A stretch of 35,763 nt of DNA from an uncultured Treponema sp. (GTDB taxonomy: Bacteria; Spirochaetota; Spirochaetia; Treponematales; Treponemataceae): assembly GCA_946410085.1 (NCBI GenBank), contig CAMJZA010000037.1, positions 1 to 35,763 on the forward strand. The letters run 5' to 3'. The position numbers were made by a program, and so were the translations under genes. Numbering within the stretch: the first letter of the stretch is position 1; every line of letters starts with the position of its first letter. The notes under the pieces were generated by a model. It was not told where the DNA came from. It saw nothing but the letters and a program-made list of their open reading frames with translations, and made no database searches. This document shows, piece after piece, positions 1-8,236 of the stretch.

Positions 1-599
1 ATCGAGTGATTATCCATATTATCGTTATAAATAGAAAAAGTTGAAAGTATGTGATTTCAATCATTATCTCCGTGATCCTTAAAACTCCATTTGTCTATAA
101 AACTGAAATATAATTATATACCAATTTTATCATAATTCTTGACGAAATCAATGGGATTAGGTATAGTCAAAACGAGCTGGACAACGGTAATCTTACCGCC
201 ATACAGCTCGTCAATTATCTTAGGATATCTTATTTACAGAAAATCTTTCACACACTCCTCATTAGGGGCTGACAACCCTTGTTTAGGCTCTCATGATATG
301 TGCATCTGCATTTGCAGTCTTGTGGAGTTCTTGTCAAGGATGAAATTCATGAAGGATTTCTCCATAAAAACGTATGGAGCGGGGCGGGGACCCCATAGCG
401 AGCATTTGATTGCCTCATTAAGCTTGTGAGACTGTCTGCCCTTGTTGAAAATGCGTGTGATATAAATGCAATCTCGGCGAGCGTATGGGGGAAGCTCCGC
501 GGGAATACGTTTTTATGTCGTGTATATTGATTTCCTGTTTTACCCCCGCCCTTGTACAATCCCTGCCTGCGTGCTAGTATAGGCGCTAGGAATTTGTGT
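1..599. other. AT-rich left edge without an intact gene
   Basis: The first ~140 bases are about 24% G+C (34 of 140 counted), far below the GC-rich remainder. No frame is open across them. From about 114 to 272 one plus frame reads a plausible protein C-terminus (DEINGIRYSQNEL, then AIQLVNYLRISYLQKIFHTL) ending at TGA 270-272, but a stop lies just upstream and there is no start. Around 400-530 another short frame (LSALVENACDINAISASVWG) is open without a start. I read this stretch as relics at the edge of an acquired or decayed segment; I do not recognise either fragment. A weak -35/-10 pair (TTGTAC 552-557, TAGTAT 575-580) precedes the rubredoxin gene. Confidence 0.4.
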
Positions 600-830
600 A
601 TGGAAAAATACAAGTGCAATATATGCGGCTACATCTACGATCCCGAGCAGGGCGACAGCGAGCTTGAGATAGCGCCGGGAACACCCTTCGAGGCGATTGA
701 TGACAGCTGGGTCTGCCCGATCTGCAGTGCCAAGAAGCCTGACTTTTCACCCCTTCCCGAAGCACCTGCTGCCGAACCTGCATCCGCCGCTGCGGGTGCC
801 GTTCCGTCAGAGCCGGGCCTGCAGGCATAG
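600..830 (+). CDS. rubredoxin with Pro/Ala-rich tail
   Basis: A 76-residue rubredoxin, a small one-iron electron carrier. The two metal-binding knuckles are visible: CNICGY near residues 6-11 and WVCPICSAKKPDF near 39-51, with the usual YDPEQGD and PGTPFEAI segments between. Rubredoxins are normally about 52-55 residues; here about 25 extra residues rich in Pro, Ala and Glu follow the fold. The ATG at 600 is preceded by AGGA at 588-591 and gives a full N-terminus (MEKYKCNICGYIYD). The stop is two bases before the start of the U32 gene, so they are almost certainly cotranscribed. Likely roles are electron donation to an oxidoreductase or to peroxide/superoxide defence; the partner is not shown by the sequence. 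The gene context hints at the adjacent Fe-S tRNA hydroxylase, which is inference. Confidence 0.93.
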   Translation: MEKYKCNICGYIYDPEQGDSELEIAPGTPFEAIDDSWVCPICSAKKPDFSPLPEAPAAEPASAAAGAVPSEPGLQA

Positions 831-832
831 GC

Positions 833-2281
833 GTGGAGCTCCTTTCACCGGCCGGCAATGTCGAAAAGCTCCGCTACTGCTACGCCTACGGGGCCGACGC
901 GGCTTACATCGGACTGAAAAACTTCTCCCTCCGCGTCAAGGCCGATAACTTTTATGCAGACGAATACGGGCAGGTTGCCGCGATAAAGGCAGCCTATCCG
1001 GGGCGGAAGCTGCACTGCGCCCTAAACATCTCCTTTCATAATAAAGAAATCGACCGGCTCAAGGCAGAGATTCCCTATTTCAGGCTCTATCCGATCGATG
1101 CCTTCATCGTGCAGGACCTCGGCATTGTTCCCCTCCTGCAGAAAGAGTTCCCCCGGGCGGCGCTCCATCTTTCCACGCAGGCCTCCTGCATGAACCGCGA
1201 GGCGGTCAAGGTGTACCGGTCGCTGGGCTTTACGCGCATCGTCATGGGGCGTGAAGCAAGCCTTGCGGAAATTGCCGAAATCAAGGATGCCGTCCCCGAC
1301 ATGGAAATTGAATGTTTCGTGCACGGGGCCATGTGCATCGCCTATGCGGGCCGCTGCCTGATGAGCGCCTACCTGAACGGACGGAGCGCACAGGAGGGCT
1401 TCTGCTCCCATACCTGCCGCTGGGACTATGACCTGCTTGTGAACCGGGGCTGGCTGGACAGGGAGGGGGCGAAGTTCCTCGCGGAAAGCGGGGCCCTGGT
1501 CCTGAAAGAAAAGAAGCGCCCCGAAGAAAGCTTCCCGGTCTATGAGGGCGAGCATTTTACTGCGGTTCTTTCGTCCAAGGACCTGTGCATGATAGACTGC
1601 CTGGACGAGTTCAGGAAGGCGGGGGTAGACAGCCTCAAAATCGAGGGGCGGATGAAGAGCGTCTACTATGTCGCGCTGATTACCCGGGCCTACCGCAAGG
1701 CGCTCGATGCCCTTGAAGGCAGGACGAGTCAGGAAGATGCGGCCCCCTTCATTGACGAGCTGTACAAGGTTTCCCACCGTCCCTATGGCCGGGGCTTCTA
1801 TTTTGATGCGGCGGAAGCGGACGTGACCGTGAGCGGGGAATCTTCTTCCCCCTATGAGCTTTCTGCCCAGGTCGGGGCGGAACTGGCGGAGGAAGAGACG
1901 GAGAAGGTCTTTTCCCGGGCTGCATCGCTCAAAAAGCGGCGGCAGGAGGAGTACGAGGCGCTCGTGCCCCCGGCAAAGAAGGCCTATGACGAGCGGGTGA
2001 AAGCCCTGCCGGACCGCTACCTGCCTCCGGTGGAAGCAAAGGCGGGCTGGCGCTTCTATGCGCTCAAAGTGCAGAACATGATAACGCAGGAAAGTAAGAT
2101 CGAGGCGGTCGGCCCCGATTTTGTCTCGCGGCTGCTGCCGTCCGGCTCCTGGCGGCTGGTAAATCCCGAAACCGGGACCGTGTACCGCTGGTGCTGCGAC
2201 GGGCATCCTGCCGTCCTGTATACATCTGTGGAACTGGGCGCGAACGTCCTGCTGCGTTCGGAAACGTCAGCTACAGCATGA
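833..2281 (+). CDS. trhP: U32-family tRNA uridine hydroxylase, TrhP/YegQ type
   Basis: A 482-residue peptidase-U32 family protein. The family signature is clear: EIECFVHGAMCIAYAGRC (about residues 158-175) followed by GFCSHTCRW (189-196), supplying Cys168, Cys175, Cys191 and Cys195 for a probable Fe-S cluster. The N-terminus MELLSPAGNVEKL is the standard start of the family's barrel. Length and the CRWDY ending of the cysteine block fit the TrhP/YegQ branch, which makes 5-hydroxyuridine at tRNA position 34 using prephenate, better than the longer RlhA branch. The start is GTG at 833, two bases after the rubredoxin stop, with the ribosome site inside the rubredoxin gene. Annotation as a protease would be misleading. 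The subfamily call is good but was not checked by alignment. Confidence 0.85.
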   Translation: MELLSPAGNVEKLRYCYAYGADAAYIGLKNFSLRVKADNFYADEYGQVAAIKAAYPGRKLHCALNISFHNKEIDRLKAEIPYFRLYPIDAFIVQDLGIVPLLQKEFPRAALHLSTQASCMNREAVKVYRSLGFTRIVMGREASLAEIAEIKDAVPDMEIECFVHGAMCIAYAGRCLMSAYLNGRSAQEGFCSHTCRWDYDLLVNRGWLDREGAKFLAESGALVLKEKKRPEESFPVYEGEHFTAVLSSKDLCMIDCLDEFRKAGVDSLKIEGRMKSVYYVALITRAYRKALDALEGRTSQEDAAPFIDELYKVSHRPYGRGFYFDAAEADVTVSGESSSPYELSAQVGAELAEEETEKVFSRAASLKKRRQEEYEALVPPAKKAYDERVKALPDRYLPPVEAKAGWRFYALKVQNMITQESKIEAVGPDFVSRLLPSGSWRLVNPETGTVYRWCCDGHPAVLYTSVELGANVLLRSETSATA

Positions 2282-2291
2282 GGAGAAAACT

Positions 2292-3917
2292 ATGGCTTCA
2301 CGATTGATAACGATAGAAAACTGTTCGGTGCAGGACCGCTACCGGACGCTGCTTCCCCGGATTGACTGGCAGTATAACGACGGTGAGGCATGGCTGGTGA
2401 CGGGACCGAACGGAGGCGGCAAGGCTGCCTTTATCCGCGCCCTTGCGGGACAGGCCCAGTTTGTGCCCAACAACGACCCGCCCTCCCTCTTCTCGTCCCT
2501 CTTTGCCCGGACCGCAGGCAGGGGAGGGACGGCCGTCGTCTCGCTGGAAGAAGCCGCTGCGCTCATCGAAGAGGAGCGGAAGCGGGACGAAAGCGAGTAT
2601 ATGGACAAACAGGACATCGGACGGACGGGCCGCCGCTTCATCTGCGAGGTGCTCGGCGGGCCGCTGAACAAGGATGACCCCCTGCCGCCCATAGCGGACA
2701 GGCTGGACGCCCTGCCGGAAGTCAAGCTCTGCGGGGTCGGCCCCATACTGGACCGGGGGCTCAAGCTCATGTCTACCGGGGAAATCCGCCGGACCCTCCT
2801 GAGCCGGGCCCTCCTGTCCGGCTGTTCGCTCCTGATCCTGAGCGATCCCTTTGCCGGTCTGGACGTGGAGTCCCGCCGGATTCTTGCCGGCTTCTTTGAT
2901 ACAATCCTGAAGCGCCAGGTTGCCGCCGGCAGTCAGGCTTCTGCCGGCAGCGGGGATTCCTCCTTTCCCCGCATTGTCCTGAGCATGGAACGCTTTCATG
3001 AAATTCCATCGCAGATAAACCGGGTCCTTGAGTTCAGCGGGGGCGCCGTGTCCTTCTGCGGCAGCCGGAGCGACTACGAAAGCGTCATTGCAGACCGTTC
3101 GGCGCGCAGAGCCGCATCCCGGGAAGCGGACAAAAAGGCCTTCCTTGCCGAGATTGCACGGATACGCTCGGAAAGCGATGCGCTCGTGAACGAGATAAAC
3201 CAGACCCCCGTTCCCGACAGCCTGATAAAGTTCTCCCGCGTCAACGTCGGCTGGGATGAACACCGGGTGCTGGTAGACCTGGACTGGGAGGTACGGAAGG
3301 GGGAGCACTGGCTCATCCGGGGGCCGAACGGGTCGGGCAAGACGACGATCCTTGAGCTGATTACCGGCGACAACATGCAGGTATTCCGCGAGGACGTGTC
3401 GCTGTTCGGCAGGCGGCGGGGAACGGGTGAAACCATCTGGGACATCAAGCGGCAGCTGGGAATCGTGAGCTACCGCCTGCACGTCGAATACCGCATGGTC
3501 GGCGGCACTGACCTTGAAAGCGTCATCGTGTCCGGCTTTCACGACAGCATCGGCCTGTACGAGCAGGCGACGGACTTTGAGACGCAGACGGCGCGTGCCT
3601 GGCTCAGGCTTGCCGGTTTTGCGGGGCGGGAGCATGAGACCTTTGCTTCCCTCAGCTACGGGGAACAGCGGGCCATTCTGATTATCCGTGCGGCGGTAAA
3701 GAGCCCCCGCGTGCTCATTCTGGACGAACCCTGTCATGCCCTGGACGAGAACTACCGGGATAAGATTCTGGATTTACTGGAAACGATTGCCGCAACGGAT
3801 ACGACGACGCTCCTGCACGTGACCCATGAGGACGATGAAGTCCTTGCGTGCGAGAAGCATATCCTTGAGCTGCACCCGGGCGAGGATCCGATGTACCGGA
3901 TTATCGTGCAGGACTAG
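2292..3917 (+). CDS. Double-ATPase ABC protein, ModF-like
   Basis: A 541-residue soluble protein with two ABC ATPase domains and no membrane segments, the layout of ModF/PhrA-type proteins. The second domain is canonical: Walker A GPNGSGKTT near residue 344, signature LSYGEQR near 455, Walker B VLILDEP near 476, switch His in HVTHED. The first domain is degenerate. Its Walker A is GPNGGGKAA (residue 38 on), with Ala in place of the Ser/Thr that binds Mg. Its Walker B reads LLILSDPFAGLD, with Ser where the Asp should be. It may bind but hydrolyse ATP poorly. GAGGAG-type ribosome site (2280-2285) precedes ATG 2292, ten bases after trhP. ModF itself belongs to molybdate uptake, but no mod genes are in view, so the role here is open. 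Confidence 0.8.
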   Translation: MASRLITIENCSVQDRYRTLLPRIDWQYNDGEAWLVTGPNGGGKAAFIRALAGQAQFVPNNDPPSLFSSLFARTAGRGGTAVVSLEEAAALIEEERKRDESEYMDKQDIGRTGRRFICEVLGGPLNKDDPLPPIADRLDALPEVKLCGVGPILDRGLKLMSTGEIRRTLLSRALLSGCSLLILSDPFAGLDVESRRILAGFFDTILKRQVAAGSQASAGSGDSSFPRIVLSMERFHEIPSQINRVLEFSGGAVSFCGSRSDYESVIADRSARRAASREADKKAFLAEIARIRSESDALVNEINQTPVPDSLIKFSRVNVGWDEHRVLVDLDWEVRKGEHWLIRGPNGSGKTTILELITGDNMQVFREDVSLFGRRRGTGETIWDIKRQLGIVSYRLHVEYRMVGGTDLESVIVSGFHDSIGLYEQATDFETQTARAWLRLAGFAGREHETFASLSYGEQRAILIIRAAVKSPRVLILDEPCHALDENYRDKILDLLETIAATDTTTLLHVTHEDDEVLACEKHILELHPGEDPMYRIIVQD

Positions 3918-3940
3918 CGGCCCGTATTACTTCCGGGCCG
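3918..3940. terminator. Hairpin between convergent genes
   Basis: CGGCCCG (3918-3924) pairs with CGGGCCG (3934-3940) across a nine-base loop, followed on the plus strand by TTTCTT. It lies right after the ABC protein stop and covers the last codons of the convergent NlpC gene. It is a reasonable terminator for the plus-strand operon. Confidence 0.55.
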
Positions 3941-4535
3941 TTTCTTCAAGGACGCGGCCGTAGCCCGTCAGGTGTTCGGCCCAGTAGCCGTCGTCGAGCG
4001 AGCTGACGATGACGCCCGTTTCGGGGCCGTCGCTTGCCGAATGGATGAAGAGCCGCTTGCCTTCCAGCTTGCCGACTCCCGCAAGCGAGACGGCCTTGCC
4101 TTTCTCGTCTTTTCCTGCATAGCGGCCCAGGTAGATGCCGACATGGGAGATGTCCGGCGACGAGGTCGTCTTAAAGAAGACGAGGTCGCCCGGCTCGCGG
4201 TCTTTTGCTTCAATCTTGACGACCTTAACGCTTGCATAGATGCCCTTGGAAGAAGGGGGCAGGATGATGTTTGCCCCGTAGTTGAGGGCGTAGGAGACGA
4301 AGCCCGAACAGTCAAAACCGTCCGGCGTTTTGCCGGCATAGCGGTAGGGACTGCCCCGCAGGGTCAGGGCAAAGTCAATCAGCTGCTGGCGTTCGGGAGA
4401 AACGGCGGCGGTTTTCTGCTGCCCCTGTGAGAAACAGTTGAGCGGTACGAAAACCGCCAGTGCCGACAGGAAAAGTACGGTTGCGATTTTAACCCGCTTC
4501 ATGACCTTTGTATTCGGTTCTCGTTTCTGATGCAT
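3927..4535 (-). CDS. Secreted NlpC/P60 peptidoglycan hydrolase
   Basis: A 202-residue exported cysteine peptidase of the NlpC/P60 family, which usually cuts stem peptides of peptidoglycan. The catalytic Cys is in GFDCSGFVSYAL, the His in DISHVGIYLG, and the third polar position in FIHSAS, in the usual order and spacing. The N-terminus is basic (KRVKIA) followed by a hydrophobic stretch and a probable signal-peptide cleavage near CFSQ; LNC could instead act as a loose spirochaetal lipobox. The start at 4535 (MHQKREP) is chosen because GGGAGG lies eight bases upstream; the internal MKR (13 residues in) gives a more typical signal peptide and cannot be excluded. It is transcribed alone, convergent with the ABC protein and divergent from the exported-protein operon at 4788. 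Confidence 0.9.
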   Translation of the reverse strand: MHQKREPNTKVMKRVKIATVLFLSALAVFVPLNCFSQGQQKTAAVSPERQQLIDFALTLRGSPYRYAGKTPDGFDCSGFVSYALNYGANIILPPSSKGIYASVKVVKIEAKDREPGDLVFFKTTSSPDISHVGIYLGRYAGKDEKGKAVSLAGVGKLEGKRLFIHSASDGPETGVIVSSLDDGYWAEHLTGYGRVLEETARK

Positions 4536-4735
4536 ACGGCAAACCTCCCTTTCTGACAGCATCCTTTTACTGGTACTTTTTACTATTAACGGACGAAAAA
4601 GGTCTTTTGGACAGGGGAAAAGGGGCCCTGTCCGGCCAACGGCAGACCGGTGCCGGTCTTTCGGTTAGCGGCCGGTCAGCACCAGACAGCACAGGCCAGC
4701 GTCTGCCCCGTAATCGTCGGCCAACGGCCGAGGCA

Positions 4736-4764
4736 TTGAAAAAAGGCTGGAACTAGTGTACAGT
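4736..4764 (+). promoter_or_regulatory. Sigma70-type promoter for the 4788 operon
   Basis: TTGAAA (4736-4741), 17-base spacer, TACAGT (4759-4764). It is followed by a GGAGG ribosome site and the ATG at 4788. The 4563-4735 stretch upstream holds no gene; it has several short CGGCCAACGGC-like repeats. Confidence 0.55.
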
Positions 4765-4787
4765 AAGGATTACTGGAGGCACTCAAA

Positions 4788-5858
4788 ATGAAAAAGAAAC
4801 TTTCTTCCCTGCTGTGTGCGGCATGCCTTTTGTGCGCATCCGCATCCGCCCTTCCGCTCGTAAAGCCGTATACGCCTGATTTTTCCGGCGAGTTTGTCTA
4901 TTACCGCGACCGGAGCTTTAAGACGCCCAGCCTCGTCGGAATCATCTATTATAATGAGTCCACCTACGGCGCCCGCTATTACTGCCCGGCAGACAAGGCG
5001 GCGAAAACTGAGGCGCGCGACATTTCCATTTACTTCACGATTGACAGCGAGCATAACAGCATCGAACTCACCGGAGAGAACATCCTTGGTTCTGACGGCA
5101 GTCAGGATGATGCGGACATCGTCAACTACCTGCATGACTTTTTCTATGAGTTTGCGGAACGGCGGCAGCGGATTGAACTGCAGGGACCGGAGCCGGTGAC
5201 CGTGACGGACGACTTTGCCCAGTTCGGCGGCGACGTGAAGATTACCTACAACACCCTTATACCGATTTTCAATCTTGAAAAGCTGACTGCCCTTGATGGA
5301 ACGGAGGTGCTCACCGTTGAAACCGTGGGCATCCTGAGCGACGGCAGCGATCCGGCATTCAGCTACTACAAGGGGACGCAGACCGTTCCGAAGGACAAGA
5401 GCCGCAGCTTTGACAAGAAAATGTTTGCAAAGGCAAAGCAGGTGACGGTCGGCTGTCAGAGCGTTTCGCTCGATGAAAGCTGGCAGCAGGGAACGGAGAA
5501 CATGTACCTGCTGGGCGACAATGCCCTGCTGACGCTCACCGAAATTGCCCGCCCGGACCTCTTCAAGGATTCGCCTGACCAGTTCCTTTCTATCCTCATC
5601 CGCAAGCTCAGCGAAGGAAGCTCGACCTCCTACGTCCTGTGGCCCGAGCGGAAGTTCAGCCGGCGTGAAGATTCTGCAAGGCTCGACAGCATCTTCTGGG
5701 AGCCCACGGAGGGCAACGTAACCCGCGATTTCAAGCGGCTGACGAAGCTTTCCAGCGGCGGCTATGCCCTGCTGTCCCTGACCGTCTTTGACGGCGTGTA
5801 CAGCAGGAAGAAGAGCTACTTTGACGCCATCATCGGGAGCCTGTCTGTCAAGGAATGA
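4788..5858 (+). CDS. Exported protein of unknown function
   Basis: A 356-residue protein with a clear signal peptide: MKKK, a hydrophobic core, and a cleavage site near ASASA-LPLV (about residue 22). The rest is soluble, beta-rich in appearance, with no transmembrane segment and no motif I recognise. It contains acidic and aromatic runs such as GEFVYYRDRSF. The GGAGG ribosome site sits eight to twelve bases before the ATG. The stop overlaps the next start as ATGA (5855-5858), so it is translationally coupled to the lysozyme-like lipoprotein; the two probably act together in the periplasm or at the cell envelope. That functional link is inferred from the overlap only. Confidence 0.8.
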   Translation: MKKKLSSLLCAACLLCASASALPLVKPYTPDFSGEFVYYRDRSFKTPSLVGIIYYNESTYGARYYCPADKAAKTEARDISIYFTIDSEHNSIELTGENILGSDGSQDDADIVNYLHDFFYEFAERRQRIELQGPEPVTVTDDFAQFGGDVKITYNTLIPIFNLEKLTALDGTEVLTVETVGILSDGSDPAFSYYKGTQTVPKDKSRSFDKKMFAKAKQVTVGCQSVSLDESWQQGTENMYLLGDNALLTLTEIARPDLFKDSPDQFLSILIRKLSEGSSTSYVLWPERKFSRREDSARLDSIFWEPTEGNVTRDFKRLTKLSSGGYALLSLTVFDGVYSRKKSYFDAIIGSLSVKE

Positions 5859-6643
5859 AAGCCTTTTTCCGTCTCCCCCGTTGCGGCCTGCCCGGTTTTT
5901 TCCTCCTTGTGCTTTTCTTCTGCCTTTCATGCAGCCGGAAACAGGAAGCGGAACTGCCTGTGCCGTCTGCGTACCGGGAGAACGGATTGTATTCGTATGC
6001 CGCCGGACATGAGGGGGCTTTCCGGTCCGCCATGGCATTATACGAAAGCCTGACGCAGGACCTGCCGGAAGAGCAGGAAGGCCGGGGGCCTGAGGATCCT
6101 GATTTTGCGCTTGCAATCGTCTTCCCCGAAATGCTCCGCTACAGTGCGTTCCGCAACGGTCTGGAATATCTTGCGACCTGTTTCGTCTACGGACTTTCCC
6201 CTTCCTTCGGCGGCTGCACGATCGGCCACTTTCAGATGAATGCCGCCTTTGCCGAAACGATCGAGCGCTATGTCAGCCTTTCGCCCCGCCTAAAGTCAAC
6301 GTATCCGTCGATTGATTTTGCCGGCAGCAACCGGCGCATCAGGGACCGCATGCAGCGGGTCGGGCGGATAAATGACCGGCAGGGGGAAGCCGACTATCTT
6401 GCTGCCTTCATTGCCATCTGCACGGAAAAGTTTGCCCTGGACGATATGGCAGACGAGGACCGCCTTGTCCTGCTGGCGACCGCCTACAATGCGGGCATGA
6501 GCCGCACGAGGGAGGAACTGGAACAGGTTTCTGTCCTGGACTCCTATCCGAGCGGCCTCAATTCGGCAGGGTCACGGTGGAACTATGCCACGATTGCCCT
6601 CGAGTTCTATCAGGGTCGGAAGAAACAGTCCGGCGGGGAGTAG
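5855..6643 (+). CDS. Lysozyme-like (SLT-type) transglycosylase lipoprotein
   Basis: A 262-residue lipoprotein. The signal sequence ends in FFCLSC, giving a lipidated Cys near residue 26. The mature part follows the order of the soluble lytic transglycosylase fold. A candidate catalytic Glu lies in VFPEMLRYS (compare the family's Glu-Ser motif), GCTIGHFQMN takes the place of the G-L-M-Q motif, and ATAYNAGM is the family's AYNAG motif. Together these suggest peptidoglycan cleavage. The motifs are diverged from textbook Slt, so the activity call is moderate. The ATG overlaps the preceding stop (ATGA), with the ribosome site inside the upstream gene (CAAGGA). No obvious terminator follows in 6644-6743. 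Confidence 0.7.
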   Translation: MKAFFRLPRCGLPGFFLLVLFFCLSCSRKQEAELPVPSAYRENGLYSYAAGHEGAFRSAMALYESLTQDLPEEQEGRGPEDPDFALAIVFPEMLRYSAFRNGLEYLATCFVYGLSPSFGGCTIGHFQMNAAFAETIERYVSLSPRLKSTYPSIDFAGSNRRIRDRMQRVGRINDRQGEADYLAAFIAICTEKFALDDMADEDRLVLLATAYNAGMSRTREELEQVSVLDSYPSGLNSAGSRWNYATIALEFYQGRKKQSGGE

Positions 6644-6743
6644 GGGCGCGGCTACTCCGCTTTCTGCCGTCCGGCGGGGTGTGTGATGTTTCCGGCAGGT
6701 TGCAGGGCGGTTTTCTGCGGGGCGTAGGGACGCGCCCGTGTGC

Positions 6744-7751
6744 CTACAGGGTGAGCGTGACGAGGGGCAGTTCGCAGGGGTTCCCGAAGCGGGGAAAGGC
6801 GGGCTTCTGGTAGGACAGGCCCCGGCTTACGATGAAGCGGATGCAGTTCCTGCCGTTTATGCTGCCGCTGCCTGCCTGCGTGACGGCCGCTTCTCCTGCG
6901 CTTTCGCTCTGTCTCCGCACAATTTCATAGAGCCCGCCTGCATATTTGGGAAAAAAGCCCTGACCGACCGCATACACGCCGTTGATTTTCCCCGGGATAA
7001 TCCACTGACCGCCGTGGGCATGGCCTGAAAAGATGAGGTCAAATCCATACTGGGCATAGTCGTCGATGTATTCCGGCCGGTGGGCGAGCAGGATGCAGAG
7101 ACAGGGGCTGCCTGCTATTTTTCCGCTGCCGTGCGCTTCTGCGTCTGCAAGTCCCGTTGCCGTGCGGGCGAGTGCTGCGAGCCGGAGCCGGTAGGCCGCT
7201 TCCTGATCTTCCTTCCGTTCCTTGCGCTGCTCATCCGACAAGTCTGCGTAGGGGTCTGCCAGGCCTGCAATGACGAAGGGTCTGCCTTTCACGGTGACGG
7301 TAACCGCTTCGTCATTCAGGACGATGGCACCATAGGATGCAATGGCGGCAAGGAAGGGCTTTTCATCCGTATAGAACTCATGGTTGCCGGGGACGTAATA
7401 GACGGGGCAGCGTCCACCGGGGCCTTCCGGGAGCCCGTCCATAAGGCTTTGGACGTTGGCAAAGCTCTTTTGCTTCCCCATGTCCTTGTCAAAGATATCT
7501 CCGGTCATGACAATCAGATCTGGCTGCGCTTCCCGTATGCGGCGGGCGAGGATGCCGTCATTTCCCCCGTAGTCGTTGCTGTGCAGGTCGGAAAGCTGCA
7601 GGATCCTGATTTCCGTAGTGCCTCCGGAATTGGCACCTGAAGCCCCGCTTAAATCGATGCGGTAGACCGGAACGGACAGGTGACTGCAGGAAAAGAGCGA
7701 TGCGGGCAGTATGCGGGCGGCGAAGTCCCGCAGGGGATTTTTCATGGTCAT
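6744..7751 (-). CDS. Calcineurin-like metallophosphoesterase, YkuE type
   Basis: A 335-residue metallophosphoesterase. All metal-binding blocks are present in order: LQLSDLHSND, VMTGDIFD, VPGNHEFYT, LLAHRPE and FSGHAHGGQW. The last, with GGQ after GHxH, is typical of the YkuE/LpxH-like membrane-associated group, although the N-terminus here is only weakly hydrophobic (ILPASLFSCSHL). An Ala- and Glu-rich insertion near residues 180-215 lengthens the domain. The start MTMKNPL at 7751 is chosen because no Shine-Dalgarno sequence exists and a consensus TTGACA/TATCCT promoter ends seven bases upstream. MKN at 7745 is the alternative. Substrate is unknown; the family acts on phosphodiesters including lipids. 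Confidence 0.88.
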   Translation of the reverse strand: MTMKNPLRDFAARILPASLFSCSHLSVPVYRIDLSGASGANSGGTTEIRILQLSDLHSNDYGGNDGILARRIREAQPDLIVMTGDIFDKDMGKQKSFANVQSLMDGLPEGPGGRCPVYYVPGNHEFYTDEKPFLAAIASYGAIVLNDEAVTVTVKGRPFVIAGLADPYADLSDEQRKERKEDQEAAYRLRLAALARTATGLADAEAHGSGKIAGSPCLCILLAHRPEYIDDYAQYGFDLIFSGHAHGGQWIIPGKINGVYAVGQGFFPKYAGGLYEIVRRQSESAGEAAVTQAGSGSINGRNCIRFIVSRGLSYQKPAFPRFGNPCELPLVTLTL

Positions 7752-7758
7752 GCCGGTT

Positions 7759-7787
7759 AGGATACTGGAGCGGGGGCAGGATGTCAA
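7759..7787 (-). promoter_or_regulatory. Promoter giving a leaderless phosphoesterase mRNA
   Basis: On the minus strand TTGACA (7787-7782, perfect -35), 17-base spacer, TATCCT (7764-7759). Only seven bases separate it from ATG at 7751, and no ribosome site is present. Confidence 0.5.
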
Positions 7788-7872
7788 TCAAGCTTCCGGC
7801 GGGAGCACTGACGGTTCCCCGGCTGGAAGCGTAAAGCGGTATGACTGTTGCTTTATGCTTACAATTGTTTTC

Positions 7873-7901
7873 TTGCTTTTCTGGGTTTGCTGTGTTAGAT
7901 T
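7873..7901 (+). promoter_or_regulatory. Possible ferredoxin promoter
   Basis: TTGCTT (7873-7878), 17-base spacer, TAGATT (7896-7901), in a locally AT-rich stretch 32 bases before the ferredoxin ATG. Confidence 0.4.
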
Positions 7902-7933
7902 AAAGATAAATTTACTAAGCGAGGTATGAGGCT

Positions 7934-8107
7934 ATGGCTTATAAGGTGAATTCCGATTCCTGCATCAACTGCGGGGCCTGCGAGGGTGAATGTCCGTCCG
8001 AGGCAATCAGCGAAGTGAACGACAAGAGGTCCATTTCGTCTGAGAAGTGCGTGAGCTGCGGTTCCTGCGCATCAGTTTGCCCGGTTGGAGCTATTGAAGA
8101 AGAGTAA
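7934..8107 (+). CDS. 2[4Fe-4S] ferredoxin
   Basis: A 57-residue bacterial ferredoxin. Two complete CxxCxxCxxxCP clusters are visible: CINCGACEGECP (about residues 10-21) and CVSCGSCASVCP (39-50), which bind two [4Fe-4S] clusters. It serves as a low-potential electron carrier, for example with pyruvate:ferredoxin oxidoreductase or hydrogenase in an anaerobe. Length matches clostridial-type ferredoxins (55-60 residues). GAGG at 7921-7924 precedes the ATG. It is a single-gene unit: its own promoter lies upstream and a strong terminator directly downstream. Confidence 0.96.
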   Translation: MAYKVNSDSCINCGACEGECPSEAISEVNDKRSISSEKCVSCGSCASVCPVGAIEEE

Positions 8108-8122
8108 ATCTTCTGTATTTTT

Positions 8123-8172
8123 CCCAAAAGCGCAGCCCGTATCGTTCGGCGTGTGCGTTTTTGGGTTTTTTT
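8123..8172 (+). terminator. Strong intrinsic terminator after ferredoxin
   Basis: CCCAAAAGCGCA (8123-8134) pairs with TGCGTTTTTGGG (8154-8165), a 12-pair stem with one G-U pair, followed by seven T residues (8166-8172). Confidence 0.9.
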
Positions 8173-8197
8173 ATCCCCTTTTTCTGCCTCTTTCCTT

Positions 8198-8226
8198 TTG
8201 CACTTTTCCGATATACCCGATATACT
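8198..8226 (+). promoter_or_regulatory. Promoter giving a leaderless M23 mRNA
   Basis: TTGCAC (8198-8203), 17-base spacer, TATACT (8221-8226). Ten bases later comes ATG 8237, with no Shine-Dalgarno sequence between. Confidence 0.5.
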
Positions 8227-8236
8227 ATATAAGAAA

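Noticed and set aside
139..429. A 96-codon frame at the left edge
   Set aside because: It begins with TTG, lacks a ribosome site, and its translation (Cys/Ile/Ser runs) is not protein-like. A different frame over 114-272 looks more like coding sequence.
1022..2206. Long antisense frame inside trhP
   Set aside because: It is a GC-codon shadow of an intact, motif-bearing gene; the His/Arg/Gly-rich translation has no domain or start signals. The same applies to the antisense frames at 2298-3737, 4770-6116, 27774-29255 and 29207-30337.
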